Below, piece by piece: positions 1-5,554 of a stretch of 6,349 bases of DNA; positions within the stretch are counted from its first letter, which is position 1, and each line of letters begins with the position of its first letter. Origin of the DNA: Thermoplasmata archaeon (GTDB lineage Archaea; Thermoplasmatota; Thermoplasmata; Thermoplasmatales; Thermoplasmataceae); assembly GCA_021826835.1 (NCBI GenBank), contig JAKAYH010000140.1, positions 1 through 6,349 on the forward strand. Direction: 5' to 3'. The notes under the pieces are model-generated. The model was not told where the DNA came from. It made no database searches and worked only from the letters and a program-made list of their open reading frames with translations. The translations under genes were made by a program, and so were the position numbers.

Positions 1-58
1 CGATCCAATACCTTCTTGTGCTTCTATTCCCTGCAGCAGTGATTGGTTTTGGTGTCAT
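1..58 (-). CDS. possible 5' end of a divergent gene, cut by the window edge (tentative)
   Basis: On the minus strand an ATG at 58-56 opens a frame that stays open to the left edge, giving 19 residues that begin MTPKPITAAGNRSTRRYWI. Two signals make it more than chance. A TATAAT-like stretch lies at 90-85, about the right distance for a leaderless archaeal start, and a GGGGAGTGA sequence (75-67 read on the minus strand) resembles a ribosome binding site about 9 nt before the ATG. The start codon sits in the loop of the perfect hairpin at 38-72. If real, this gene is divergent from the binding protein and shares its upstream region. The visible part is too short to assign a family, and it may not be a gene. 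Confidence 0.25.
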   Translation of the reverse strand, partial: MTPKPITAAGNRSTRRYWI

Positions 59-72
59 ACAAACCAATCACT
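38..72. repeat. perfect 12-bp inverted repeat (stem-loop 1)
   Basis: AGTGATTGGTTT at 38-49 is exactly complementary to AAACCAATCACT at 61-72, leaving an 11-nt loop. It directly abuts a second perfect hairpin. No T-tract follows on either strand, so it is not a classic intrinsic terminator. It could be an operator dyad, an RNA element, or part of a mobile-element end. Confidence 0.8.
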
Positions 73-96
73 CCCCTGTATTTCATTATACAGGGG
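73..96. repeat. perfect inverted repeat (stem-loop 2), adjacent to stem-loop 1
   Basis: CCCCTGTAT at 73-81 pairs with ATACAGGGG at 88-96 around a 6-nt loop. It starts at the base after stem-loop 1 ends, so the two could stack end to end. Function unknown. Confidence 0.8.
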
Positions 97-296
97 AATT
101 ATGCAACACACTTGATTCATGTTACACTAATTCCGCTGTAGCTGAGGTTTGCTGTTGGCCGCTGATTTGAGGATTTAGTTCCTAATTCGGTGTTTACTTC
201 CTTTTTGTATTTCAGTATTACCGAGAATTACCCTGAAAATTCTGGGACAAAAGTACAAATTTTATTTTCCACGAATCGTTTCAATCTGTTAAAAAT

Positions 297-360
297 GAGT
301 TCTAAGTTTATTCAATGTTGAACCTAATTTAAATTTGATATTGCCTAAAAACTTGAACTC
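297..360. promoter_or_regulatory. bulged inverted repeat upstream of the TATA box, possible operator
   Basis: GAGTTC-T-AAGTTT (297-309) is complementary to AAACTTGAACTC (349-360) except for one extra T at 303. The right arm ends 14 bp before the TATA box. Because transcription probably starts near 401-406, the repeat would not be in the mRNA, so it would act as DNA, for example as a site for a dimeric regulator or activator. A smaller dyad (311-322) is nested between the arms. The dyad is visible in the sequence; the regulatory role is inferred. Confidence 0.35.
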
Positions 361-368
361 TGACTATA

Positions 369-384
369 AGAATGCTTAAATATA
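369..384 (+). promoter_or_regulatory. archaeal promoter (TATA box) of the binding-protein gene
   Basis: CTTAAATATA at 375-384 matches the archaeal TATA consensus and follows a purine-rich stretch (369-373) suitable as a TFB recognition element. Its centre is about 26 bp from the ATG at 406, which places the start of transcription at or within a few bases of the start codon. There is no ribosome binding site, so the mRNA is probably leaderless. Confidence 0.8.
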
Positions 385-405
385 TGAATTCCAATCCCTT
401 ATGTA

Positions 406-2475
406 ATGACAGAAATTGGTAAAAGCACTAAGGCTGCGAGTGGAAGTAAGTCTCGCCTTACTATCATCATCGCGGTTGTAATCGTCGTTATTCTCGTTGG
501 GGGGACATTTGGATATTTAGAACTGACCAAGAAAAAACCAGTACCTAATGTCCTGACAGATACAGCGCAAACCGCTGCTCCTGACTATCTGGATCCGGCT
601 ACCGGGTTCTTCGTACAAGATGAAACCGTGTTCACGTCGGTATACCAAGAGTTGGTAGAGTATAATGGAAGCAGTGTTACTGGGGTTAACTGCGTGTTGG
701 CTGACAAGATGTATGTGCAGAACAACCAAAACTACACCTTTGATCTTAGAAACTATGCAACGTTCAGTACTGGCGCAGCTGTCAACGCTTCGACAGTTTG
801 GTTTTCTTTCTATAGAGGACTAATTATGGGCCAGGGAGCATATGTTGATAACTATGGAGACACATTATTCAACGTAACGGCCTATGGATTAACAAGCACA
901 TCTATACCATGGGGCTCAACTCAGGCATTGATGTCTGCCGGTTATAGTATTACTGGCAATCTAACACAGCAAACAAGCCAAACTGCAAACGATTTGGCCA
1001 CCATACTTTCTAACTTCAACTACAACTCGACAGAGATGAAGGTTATGGAGTACAAGAATCAGGCTGCAGTTGTTAACTCTGAATATAATGTTAGCTTGAA
1101 TAGCATGTATCCGTATGCCTTTTTCCCGGAAGTAATTTCGGAATGGTGGGGAGGAGTTGTGGACCCCTCATTCGTTGACCAGCATGGGGGCGTTCAGGTC
1201 GGTGCGAAGAACTCATACATTGATCTTAATGGAGTACCTGGTACTGGCCCGTATGAGATAAAGTCCATTGCGCCCAGTTTCTCCGATATTGTTTTACAGG
1301 CCAATCCCAGTTACTGGGCTATAGGTCACGCTGTTCCAACAGAAGCGCAACCAGCTCTGATCCCACAAATCGTAATTGACTTTGGCCTTTCACACGTTGA
1401 CAGGTTGACGGAATTCGATAAGAACCAGTCACAGATAAGCGTAGTAGGGCCAAGTACTATCAAGGACATGGTGACGGGTTATTACAATTCGTCCGCTACA
1501 CTTTCTGATATTTGCGTTAATCCGGGTGCGCCCCCAGATTTCTTCGACCTTTCGATGAACACGAATTCACACTGGGCGTATACTAACAATACAGATTTCA
1601 GGCATGCTATTTCCTATGCTATGAACTACACTGCCTTGATGGACATTTATGCAAATAGCTATAATGGCAAATCTTTAGCGAAGCAGATTCTTGGTCCAGT
1701 TACACCCAACTTCCCACAATTCTATAACCTAATAAATGCACCTTTACCATCGATGAACCTTACTATGGCCGATCATTACCTCAACGCTGCTGGCCAACAG
1801 GATAACTTTTATGTAAAACTACCAAATGGCACAAAGCTTGGAAATACATCCTCAGCCAATGATCTTAGCACATCCTATACATTCACTCTTACCGGACTTT
1901 CACCTGCAAATAATATTGAAACCTCTCAGTTGACAATTTTTGAAGCAGCATTTACAGCACTTGGTCTTAAGTCAACTTCTACACTTGTTTCCCCTACGAT
2001 CGAAGGAACATGGACAAATGCTTCAGCAACACCACAGTTCGTTGATCTTGGTTGGTTCCCAGATTGGCCAGATCCGGTTGCACAGCTTATGTTACCTGGT
2101 GAAGATGCCCTATATGGAGGTCTATTTGGGGCTAACAACGCTTGGTTGGATAATGGCACTCTCCAGTCCATATTTGCAAATATAACCTTCCAGCCACTAA
2201 CAACTCAGGTAAAGGAAATGAAGATAGTTGAAGGATTAGTCTACAACTTAACACCGGAAGTTTGGCTTCCAACACCAGATACATACTTCTTTGTTCAGCC
2301 ATATGTCAAGAATTTCCAGTATAATGGATTTGTTGGCTATTGGTACAACTTAATGTATTTCAGCTGGAATCCATCAGGTAGCAGCACATCGGTCGCATTG
2401 CACTCACCAACTCCATTTGTTCTCCTCTCGTCTGCATTGATGATGGACCTTAAGCCAATAATGCGAATATTTTAA
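406..2475 (+). CDS. membrane-anchored ABC transporter substrate-binding protein, family 5 (peptide type)
   Basis: This 689-residue protein is the extracellular receptor of a dipeptide/oligopeptide ABC importer. A basic N-terminus is followed by one membrane helix (residues about 18-38, rich in I and V) with no lipobox cysteine, so it is probably an uncleaved anchor. The binding domain fills residues about 45-655 and shows family-5 landmarks: PATGFFVQDETVF near 64-76, GTGPYEI at 279-285 and GWFPDWPDP at 549-557. I count 18 N-X-S/T sequons between residues 87 and 614, which fits a glycosylated surface protein. There are only two cysteines (96 and 370), a possible disulfide. After SWNP (653-656) comes a 33-residue tail without a membrane helix, unusual for a domain that normally ends near there. 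The start is fixed by the TATA spacing. It faces the dppCDF operon tail-to-tail and is its likely partner, but the true ligand (peptide, sugar or other) cannot be read from the sequence. Confidence 0.92.
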   Translation: MTEIGKSTKAASGSKSRLTIIIAVVIVVILVGGTFGYLELTKKKPVPNVLTDTAQTAAPDYLDPATGFFVQDETVFTSVYQELVEYNGSSVTGVNCVLADKMYVQNNQNYTFDLRNYATFSTGAAVNASTVWFSFYRGLIMGQGAYVDNYGDTLFNVTAYGLTSTSIPWGSTQALMSAGYSITGNLTQQTSQTANDLATILSNFNYNSTEMKVMEYKNQAAVVNSEYNVSLNSMYPYAFFPEVISEWWGGVVDPSFVDQHGGVQVGAKNSYIDLNGVPGTGPYEIKSIAPSFSDIVLQANPSYWAIGHAVPTEAQPALIPQIVIDFGLSHVDRLTEFDKNQSQISVVGPSTIKDMVTGYYNSSATLSDICVNPGAPPDFFDLSMNTNSHWAYTNNTDFRHAISYAMNYTALMDIYANSYNGKSLAKQILGPVTPNFPQFYNLINAPLPSMNLTMADHYLNAAGQQDNFYVKLPNGTKLGNTSSANDLSTSYTFTLTGLSPANNIETSQLTIFEAAFTALGLKSTSTLVSPTIEGTWTNASATPQFVDLGWFPDWPDPVAQLMLPGEDALYGGLFGANNAWLDNGTLQSIFANITFQPLTTQVKEMKIVEGLVYNLTPEVWLPTPDTYFFVQPYVKNFQYNGFVGYWYNLMYFSWNPSGSSTSVALHSPTPFVLLSSALMMDLKPIMRIF

Positions 2476-2506
2476 ACACAATATCTAATTTATTTATAAT
2501 TTATTA

Positions 2507-2589
2507 TTTTCTTATCTTCTTCAACTTTGATTTTTTAAATTTCTATTTGAAATGAGGTATAATTTAAGGTTTCAACTTTTCTTTTCCTT
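2507..2589 (+). terminator. oligo-T tracts, likely termination zone of the binding-protein gene
   Basis: Starting 32 nt after the stop codon there is a series of T-rich tracts: TTTTCTTATCTTCTTC from 2507, TTTTTT at 2531-2536 and TTTTCTTTTCCTT at 2577-2589. No stable hairpin precedes them. Archaeal RNA polymerase terminates at such T-runs without needing a stem, so a staggered 3' end here is expected. Confidence 0.55.
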
Positions 2590-2693
2590 ACAATTTTGTG
2601 AAATTAGTCCTAAAAAGCATTATTAGAATATTCAATTAAACAAATCAACATCGAAAATTCTTTCAATAATTGATATTGATGAAAATGCAGTCC

Positions 2694-2757
2694 CGGATAG
2701 AGGCTCTCATATTAGATTTCACATGATAGATTAAACTCGCTTGCCTCTAAAAATCCG
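2694..2757. repeat. composite inverted repeat, 11 bp with a 4-A bulge
   Basis: CGGATAGAGGC (2694-2704) pairs with GCCTCT (2743-2748) and, after four unpaired A residues, ATCCG (2753-2757). The loop is 38 nt. As RNA this is a two-part helix with an A-rich bulge. The arms contain most of the G+C in an otherwise AT-rich gap, which argues against chance. No known RNA family is recognised. Confidence 0.55.
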
Positions 2758-2804
2758 ATTATCCAAATATCTATAACTTCCATTGTATAGGCTTATTAGC
2801 AATG

Positions 2805-2813
2805 TTTAGATAT
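2805..2813 (+). promoter_or_regulatory. possible TATA box for the small protein gene
   Basis: TTTAGATAT differs by one base from a good archaeal TATA box and would start transcription near 2835, leaving a leader of roughly 50 nt. An alternative is the AAATATCTATAA stretch at 2765-2776. Neither is strong. Confidence 0.25.
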
Positions 2814-2876
2814 TGTTGTTATGGTAGGAACTGGGCCAGAACCCCTTTTTGCCTTGTCTTACTCAGACCTAAAATT

Positions 2877-2883
2877 AAAGGAG
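2877..2883 (+). promoter_or_regulatory. ribosome binding site deciding the start at 2889
   Basis: AAAGGAG ends 5 nt before the ATG at 2889. It supports that start over the in-frame ATG at 2802, which has no such site and would add 29 residues (rich in C, W and R) unlike the rest of the protein. Confidence 0.7.
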
Positions 2884-2888
2884 ATAAA

Positions 2889-3212
2889 ATGGTTGAACCA
2901 GATAAAAGTGATGGAAGAGATGATAGAAGCTATGAAAAAAGATCTGAACTGTATAAAGGAAATGCAGAAAAAGATATTGACAATGATAGAGAAATAAAAG
3001 ATTTGATTAAAAGATTAATAGAGATCAAATCCAAAGAATCTGGCTTAAATCTTCTGATTTCAGACCTTGAGAACAACCTTTATCATGAGATTTTGAGGTT
3101 ATCAGGGCTTATATCGATGTATAGGATGAAATTTTCAGAGGATCCCCCCATTCAAACAATTCTAAGGTTTGAAGAGCTATTTGATAAGTACGTTAAACCA
3201 AGAAAGAAATAA
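2889..3212 (+). CDS. small charged helical protein of unknown function
   Basis: I do not recognise this 107-residue protein. It has no signal peptide and no membrane helix, so it should be cytoplasmic. The first 35 residues are very rich in D, E, K and R and probably disordered. From about residue 36, I/L residues repeat at helical spacing (IKDLIKRLIEIK, then LNLLISDLENNLYHEILRLSGLI), suggesting one or two amphipathic helices or a coiled coil that could dimerise or bind a partner. It ends in a basic PRKK. A longer start at 2802 is possible but unlikely. It has its own ribosome binding site, so its mRNA has a leader, unlike the binding-protein gene. It converges on the transporter operon with a 28-nt gap. 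The ribosome binding site and regular helical pattern support a real gene; the function is open. Confidence 0.65.
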   Translation: MVEPDKSDGRDDRSYEKRSELYKGNAEKDIDNDREIKDLIKRLIEIKSKESGLNLLISDLENNLYHEILRLSGLISMYRMKFSEDPPIQTILRFEELFDKYVKPRKK

Positions 3213-3213
3213 A
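3200..3213 (-). terminator. possible T-rich terminator of the minus-strand operon
   Basis: Read on the minus strand, TTTATTTCTTTCTT lies 27-41 nt after the stop of the PH-domain gene, inside the 3' end of the convergent small gene. It is the first T-rich tract after the operon and has no hairpin. The two transcripts would overlap at their 3' ends. Confidence 0.35.
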
Positions 3214-3240
3214 TTCATCATCTGTATCATTATCATAGCA

Positions 3241-3648
3241 TCATGGGGGAGATTGTTTCCCAAGAAGGTTCACTTTGTCTTCAATTTCTTTAACTATTTC
3301 CGGGCCATTTAACACATCTTTAATCAGTACATTGCCTTTTCTGGAAATGACATATACTGTCGATAGCCCAAATCTCTTCTGCAATAATCCTTCGTTGCAG
3401 AAGCATTGCATTATGTCTGAATATGGGCTTCTAAAAGTTCTCAATGGGTTTCTGATGATCAATACATCTTCTCTTAATTCATATCTGTAAGATTTCTTCC
3501 AGGCTATATAGAAGTAAAGTAAAATATACCAAAGAAGCACAAAAATAAGGTAATCAATTAGTTTCTTTTCATCAATCTCAAGGAACAGGGAAAAGATCGC
3601 CAATATGATGGTTGCCTTAATTAACGTCTTAAGAGTGGACTTAAGCAT
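3241..3648 (-). CDS. small membrane protein with bacterial PH domain (bPH2/DUF304-like)
   Basis: A 135-residue protein. Two hydrophobic segments (residues about 9-23 and 31-50) form a membrane hairpin. A C-terminal domain (about 53-128) then shows the bPH2 pattern: YELREDVLIIRNPLRTFRSPYSDI (55-78), which fits strand-turn-strand, then LLQKRFGLSTVYV (88-100), and a final helix with PEIVKEIEDKV (116-126). With both termini inside, the PH domain would lie on the cytoplasmic face. Family members are widespread, but their role is mostly unknown. The ATG overlaps the end of the dppF-type gene by 8 nt (ATGCTTAA) with no clear ribosome binding site, so translation probably depends on ribosomes finishing the upstream gene. 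That links it to the transporter, perhaps as an accessory or assembly factor (inference). The only other Met is residue 80, so the start is secure. Family call from pattern only. Confidence 0.75.
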   Translation of the reverse strand: MLKSTLKTLIKATIILAIFSLFLEIDEKKLIDYLIFVLLWYILLYFYIAWKKSYRYELREDVLIIRNPLRTFRSPYSDIMQCFCNEGLLQKRFGLSTVYVISRKGNVLIKDVLNGPEIVKEIEDKVNLLGKQSPP

Positions 3649-4582
3649 ATAACCAACATGAGACCGAAACCTCCCCTTGTCGTGAAACTTTTGGCTCCTC
3701 TGTTTTACATTTTTCCATCACGAATGGACACCTTGGATGGAACCTGCATCCTGCAGGGGGTTTAATGAGGCTTGGAACGTCGCCCTCCGGCGGCTTAAGT
3801 ATCTTTGAATTGGTTGTTGGAATTGAAGACATTAAAAGCTGTGTATAAGGGTGCAATGGCTTTGAAATAATTTTTTCGGTTGGTCCATATTCAAAGATTT
3901 TTCCTGAGTAGAGAATGATTATAAAGTCAGAAATATACCGGGCGACCAGTATGTTATGAGTGATGAAGAGATACGTTAGACTCCTGTCTTTCTGTGCGTT
4001 GGCAAGTATGTTTAATATTTGCGCCTGAACTGATTCGTCAAGCGCGGAAGTAGGCTCGTCAAGTATTATGACCTCGGGATTTTTAATCAATGCTCTGGCG
4101 ATTGCTATTCTCTGGATCTGGCCTCCAGATAATTCCCTTGGGTCTTTATTTTCAATATCCTCATAATTTAAGCCAACTGATACTAACACCTCATTAATTT
4201 TGTCCTTGTCAAACCTGCCTAGGGACTCAGTTAACAGTTCAATGACTTTCATCCTTGGATTTACTGATGTTGCAGGATTCTGGAAAACCATACTTACTTT
4301 ATCTCTAACAATACCAGAATTATTTTGTTTTATTTCCCGGCCCTCAAATATCAACTCACCAGAAGTTGGTTCCTCAAGAGTTGCGATAATCTTGGCAAGT
4401 GTTGTTTTACCGGAACCTGATTCACCGACCACTCCCAATGTAGTACCCTTTTTTATCTGCAGGTTAACATCATCCAGTGCATTGACGTAAACTGGTTTCC
4501 TTCCGAAGATTTTCTCCAGGATACCGTTTTTCGAGGCGAGAAAAATTTTTTTTATATTCTTAAGATCTATTACATCATCCAT
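3641..4582 (-). CDS. dppF: peptide ABC transporter ATP-binding protein, DppF/OppF type
   Basis: One of the two ATPases that power peptide import on the cytoplasmic side of the membrane. All nucleotide-binding elements are intact in 313 residues: Walker A GESGSGKT (53-60), Q-loop Gln101, signature LSGGQ (151-155), Walker B VIILDEP (171-177, catalytic Glu176) and switch His209. The family C-terminal extension begins at KPLHPYT (241-247). Four cysteines follow (279, 285, 292, 309), spaced CX5CX6CX16C, the arrangement reported to bind a 4Fe-4S cluster in a DppD-type ATPase. The F type is indicated by the longer N-terminal lead (IFGRKPVYVNALDDV) and its place after D. The start overlaps the D gene by 8 nt (ATGGATGA) and has a strong ribosome binding site. 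The symbol is by homology; oppF would be equally valid. Confidence 0.93.
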   Translation of the reverse strand: MDDVIDLKNIKKIFLASKNGILEKIFGRKPVYVNALDDVNLQIKKGTTLGVVGESGSGKTTLAKIIATLEEPTSGELIFEGREIKQNNSGIVRDKVSMVFQNPATSVNPRMKVIELLTESLGRFDKDKINEVLVSVGLNYEDIENKDPRELSGGQIQRIAIARALIKNPEVIILDEPTSALDESVQAQILNILANAQKDRSLTYLFITHNILVARYISDFIIILYSGKIFEYGPTEKIISKPLHPYTQLLMSSIPTTNSKILKPPEGDVPSLIKPPAGCRFHPRCPFVMEKCKTEEPKVSRQGEVSVSCWLYA

Positions 4583-5543
4583 AAAGCCAGCACCTCACTT
4601 TGCTTCCTTCAACCGCAATTAAGTTTGGTTCATTAGTGTCACACCCTGCAATGATCATGTGGCATCTAGGCCAAAATTTACATCCTTTTGGAAGGGATAA
4701 AAATGATGGAGGAGAACCTTTTATTGTGAATAGGTTTCCACCTTCTTTTGATGTATTAGGGATGCTTGCTAATAAGCCTGCAGTATAAGGATGCAATGGT
4801 TTTTTAATAAAAGAATCTGAATTGCCCTGTTCCATTAATCTACCCGCATAGAACACCAATATCTGTTGAGAAATAACATAAGCGAGTCCTATATCATGAG
4901 TAATGAATATTATTGAAGTACCCATTGTTTTGTTCAACTCTCTTAAAAGTTCTACCACCTGAGCCTGAATCGTAACGTCCAAAGCAGTAGTAGGTTCATC
5001 AGCTATCAAAATCTTGGGTTTCAGTAATAATGACATTGCTATAACAGTTCGTTGAACTTGTCCTCCAGACAACTCATGTGGATATCTAGTAAGTATGTTT
5101 TCAGGATCTGGAAATCTCAATTTTTTCATTACATCTATTATTTCTGTCATCATTGCTTCATCGTTTGAGATATCTTTTCCTTCCCGCTGAAGTCTTATTC
5201 TCAATGCATCAAGTAACTGTGAACCTACATTTTTTACTGGATTTAAACTGTTTAATGGGTTTTGGAAAATCATAAAAATTGAGGTGCCTCTTAAGTAAGT
5301 CATTTCTGTGTCCGTTAAATTTACAATATTGGTTCCAGAAAAATCAATAACACCTTCTGGTCTGCCATTTGCGGGCAATAAGCCTGCAAGTGCATAACCA
5401 AAAGTACTCTTACCAGAACCAGACTCACCGACAATTGATATTATTTCTCCTTTATCGAGAGCAAGATTAAAATTGTCAAGAACTTTCATTTCCGATTTGC
5501 CTACTCTATAGTAAATATTTAAGTCTTTAACTTGCAGAAGCAT
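4575..5543 (-). CDS. dppD: peptide ABC transporter ATP-binding protein, DppD/OppD type
   Basis: The second ATPase of the importer, 322 residues, pairing with the F-type subunit on the permease pair. Motifs are complete: Walker A GESGSGKS (39-46), Q-loop Gln94, signature LSGGQ (158-162), Walker B KILIADEP (177-184, catalytic Glu183) and switch His216. The insertion GLLPANGRPEGVIDFSG (54-70) is typical of the D type. KPLHPYT (248-254) opens the C-terminal domain, where Cys288, 294, 301 and 318 are spaced CX5CX6CX16C, the same as in the F subunit, and probably hold an iron-sulfur cluster. The start at 5543 is supported by AGGTG 6 nt upstream. The gap to the permease gene is 9 nt, so the genes form one operon. 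The name is by homology; dpp versus opp cannot be decided. Confidence 0.94.
   Translation of the reverse strand: MLLQVKDLNIYYRVGKSEMKVLDNFNLALDKGEIISIVGESGSGKSTFGYALAGLLPANGRPEGVIDFSGTNIVNLTDTEMTYLRGTSIFMIFQNPLNSLNPVKNVGSQLLDALRIRLQREGKDISNDEAMMTEIIDVMKKLRFPDPENILTRYPHELSGGQVQRTVIAMSLLLKPKILIADEPTTALDVTIQAQVVELLRELNKTMGTSIIFITHDIGLAYVISQQILVFYAGRLMEQGNSDSFIKKPLHPYTAGLLASIPNTSKEGGNLFTIKGSPPSFLSLPKGCKFWPRCHMIIAGCDTNEPNLIAVEGSKVRCWLYG
4591..4596 (-). promoter_or_regulatory. ribosome binding site of the dppF-type gene
   Basis: GAGGTG on the minus strand, 8 nt before the ATG at 4582 and inside the last codons of the upstream gene. It is a full match to the core of the archaeal 16S anti-Shine-Dalgarno sequence, so this gene can recruit ribosomes itself despite the overlap. 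Confidence 0.75.
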
Positions 5544-5549
5544 TAATTA

Positions 5550-5554
5550 CACCT
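5550..5554 (-). promoter_or_regulatory. ribosome binding site of the dppD-type gene
   Basis: AGGTG on the minus strand, 6 nt before the ATG at 5543. Its first bases coincide with the TAG stop codon of the permease gene (TTAGGTG), which couples the end of one gene to the start of the next. Confidence 0.65.

Larger units (their letters stand above)
59..405. other. intergenic region upstream of the binding-protein gene
   Basis: No convincing gene is seen here. Besides the hairpins at 38-96, it holds a weaker interrupted dyad at 221-246 (CC-AGAATT against AATTCT-GG with one mismatch). It also holds a bulged 12-bp inverted repeat at 297-360, which encloses the small dyad TTCAATGTTGAA (311-322) and the palindrome AATTTAAATT (326-335). 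The region grows more AT-rich towards the promoter. A plus-strand frame is open from the left edge to a TGA ending at 170. Its translation starts with a hydrophobic stretch but becomes cysteine-rich and unconvincing, so it is not called as a gene. Confidence 0.6.
2476..2888. other. AT-rich intergenic region between binding protein and small protein
   Basis: About 410 bp with no credible gene on either strand. It begins with terminator-like T-tracts, then has a small dyad at 2663-2679 (TCAATA/TATTGA), a composite inverted repeat at 2694-2757 and weak TATA-like sites before the next gene. I see no tRNA fold. A TTGATGA at 2676-2682 resembles a C box, but no D box follows at a suitable distance. 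Confidence 0.6.

Noticed and set aside
38..96. Tandem hairpins as an intrinsic terminator or a CRISPR fragment
   Set aside because: No T-run follows on either strand, and the two stems differ in sequence, so they are not direct repeats with spacers.
3..170. Plus-strand frame open from the left edge to a TGA, starting with a hydrophobic stretch
   Set aside because: About 55 codons without a stop is not rare, the later part is cysteine-rich and unlike a protein end, and it runs straight through both perfect hairpins.
1926..2185. Overlapping open frames of about 81 codons on both strands within the binding-protein gene
   Set aside because: They lie wholly inside a gene with clear family motifs and show no protein features of their own.
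2676..2704. TTGATGA resembling the C box of an archaeal C/D guide RNA
   Set aside because: The first base does not fit the consensus and no CTGA D box or second box pair follows at the right distance.
2802..2888. Longer start for the small protein, adding 29 residues
   Set aside because: The extension has a composition unlike the rest (C, W, R rich) and no ribosome binding site, whereas AAAGGAG stands 5 nt before the ATG at 2889.
4200..4788. Plus-strand open frames opposite the two ATPase genes
   Set aside because: They are antisense to the conserved Walker A and C-terminal regions and have no start signals; they are by-products of the real genes.
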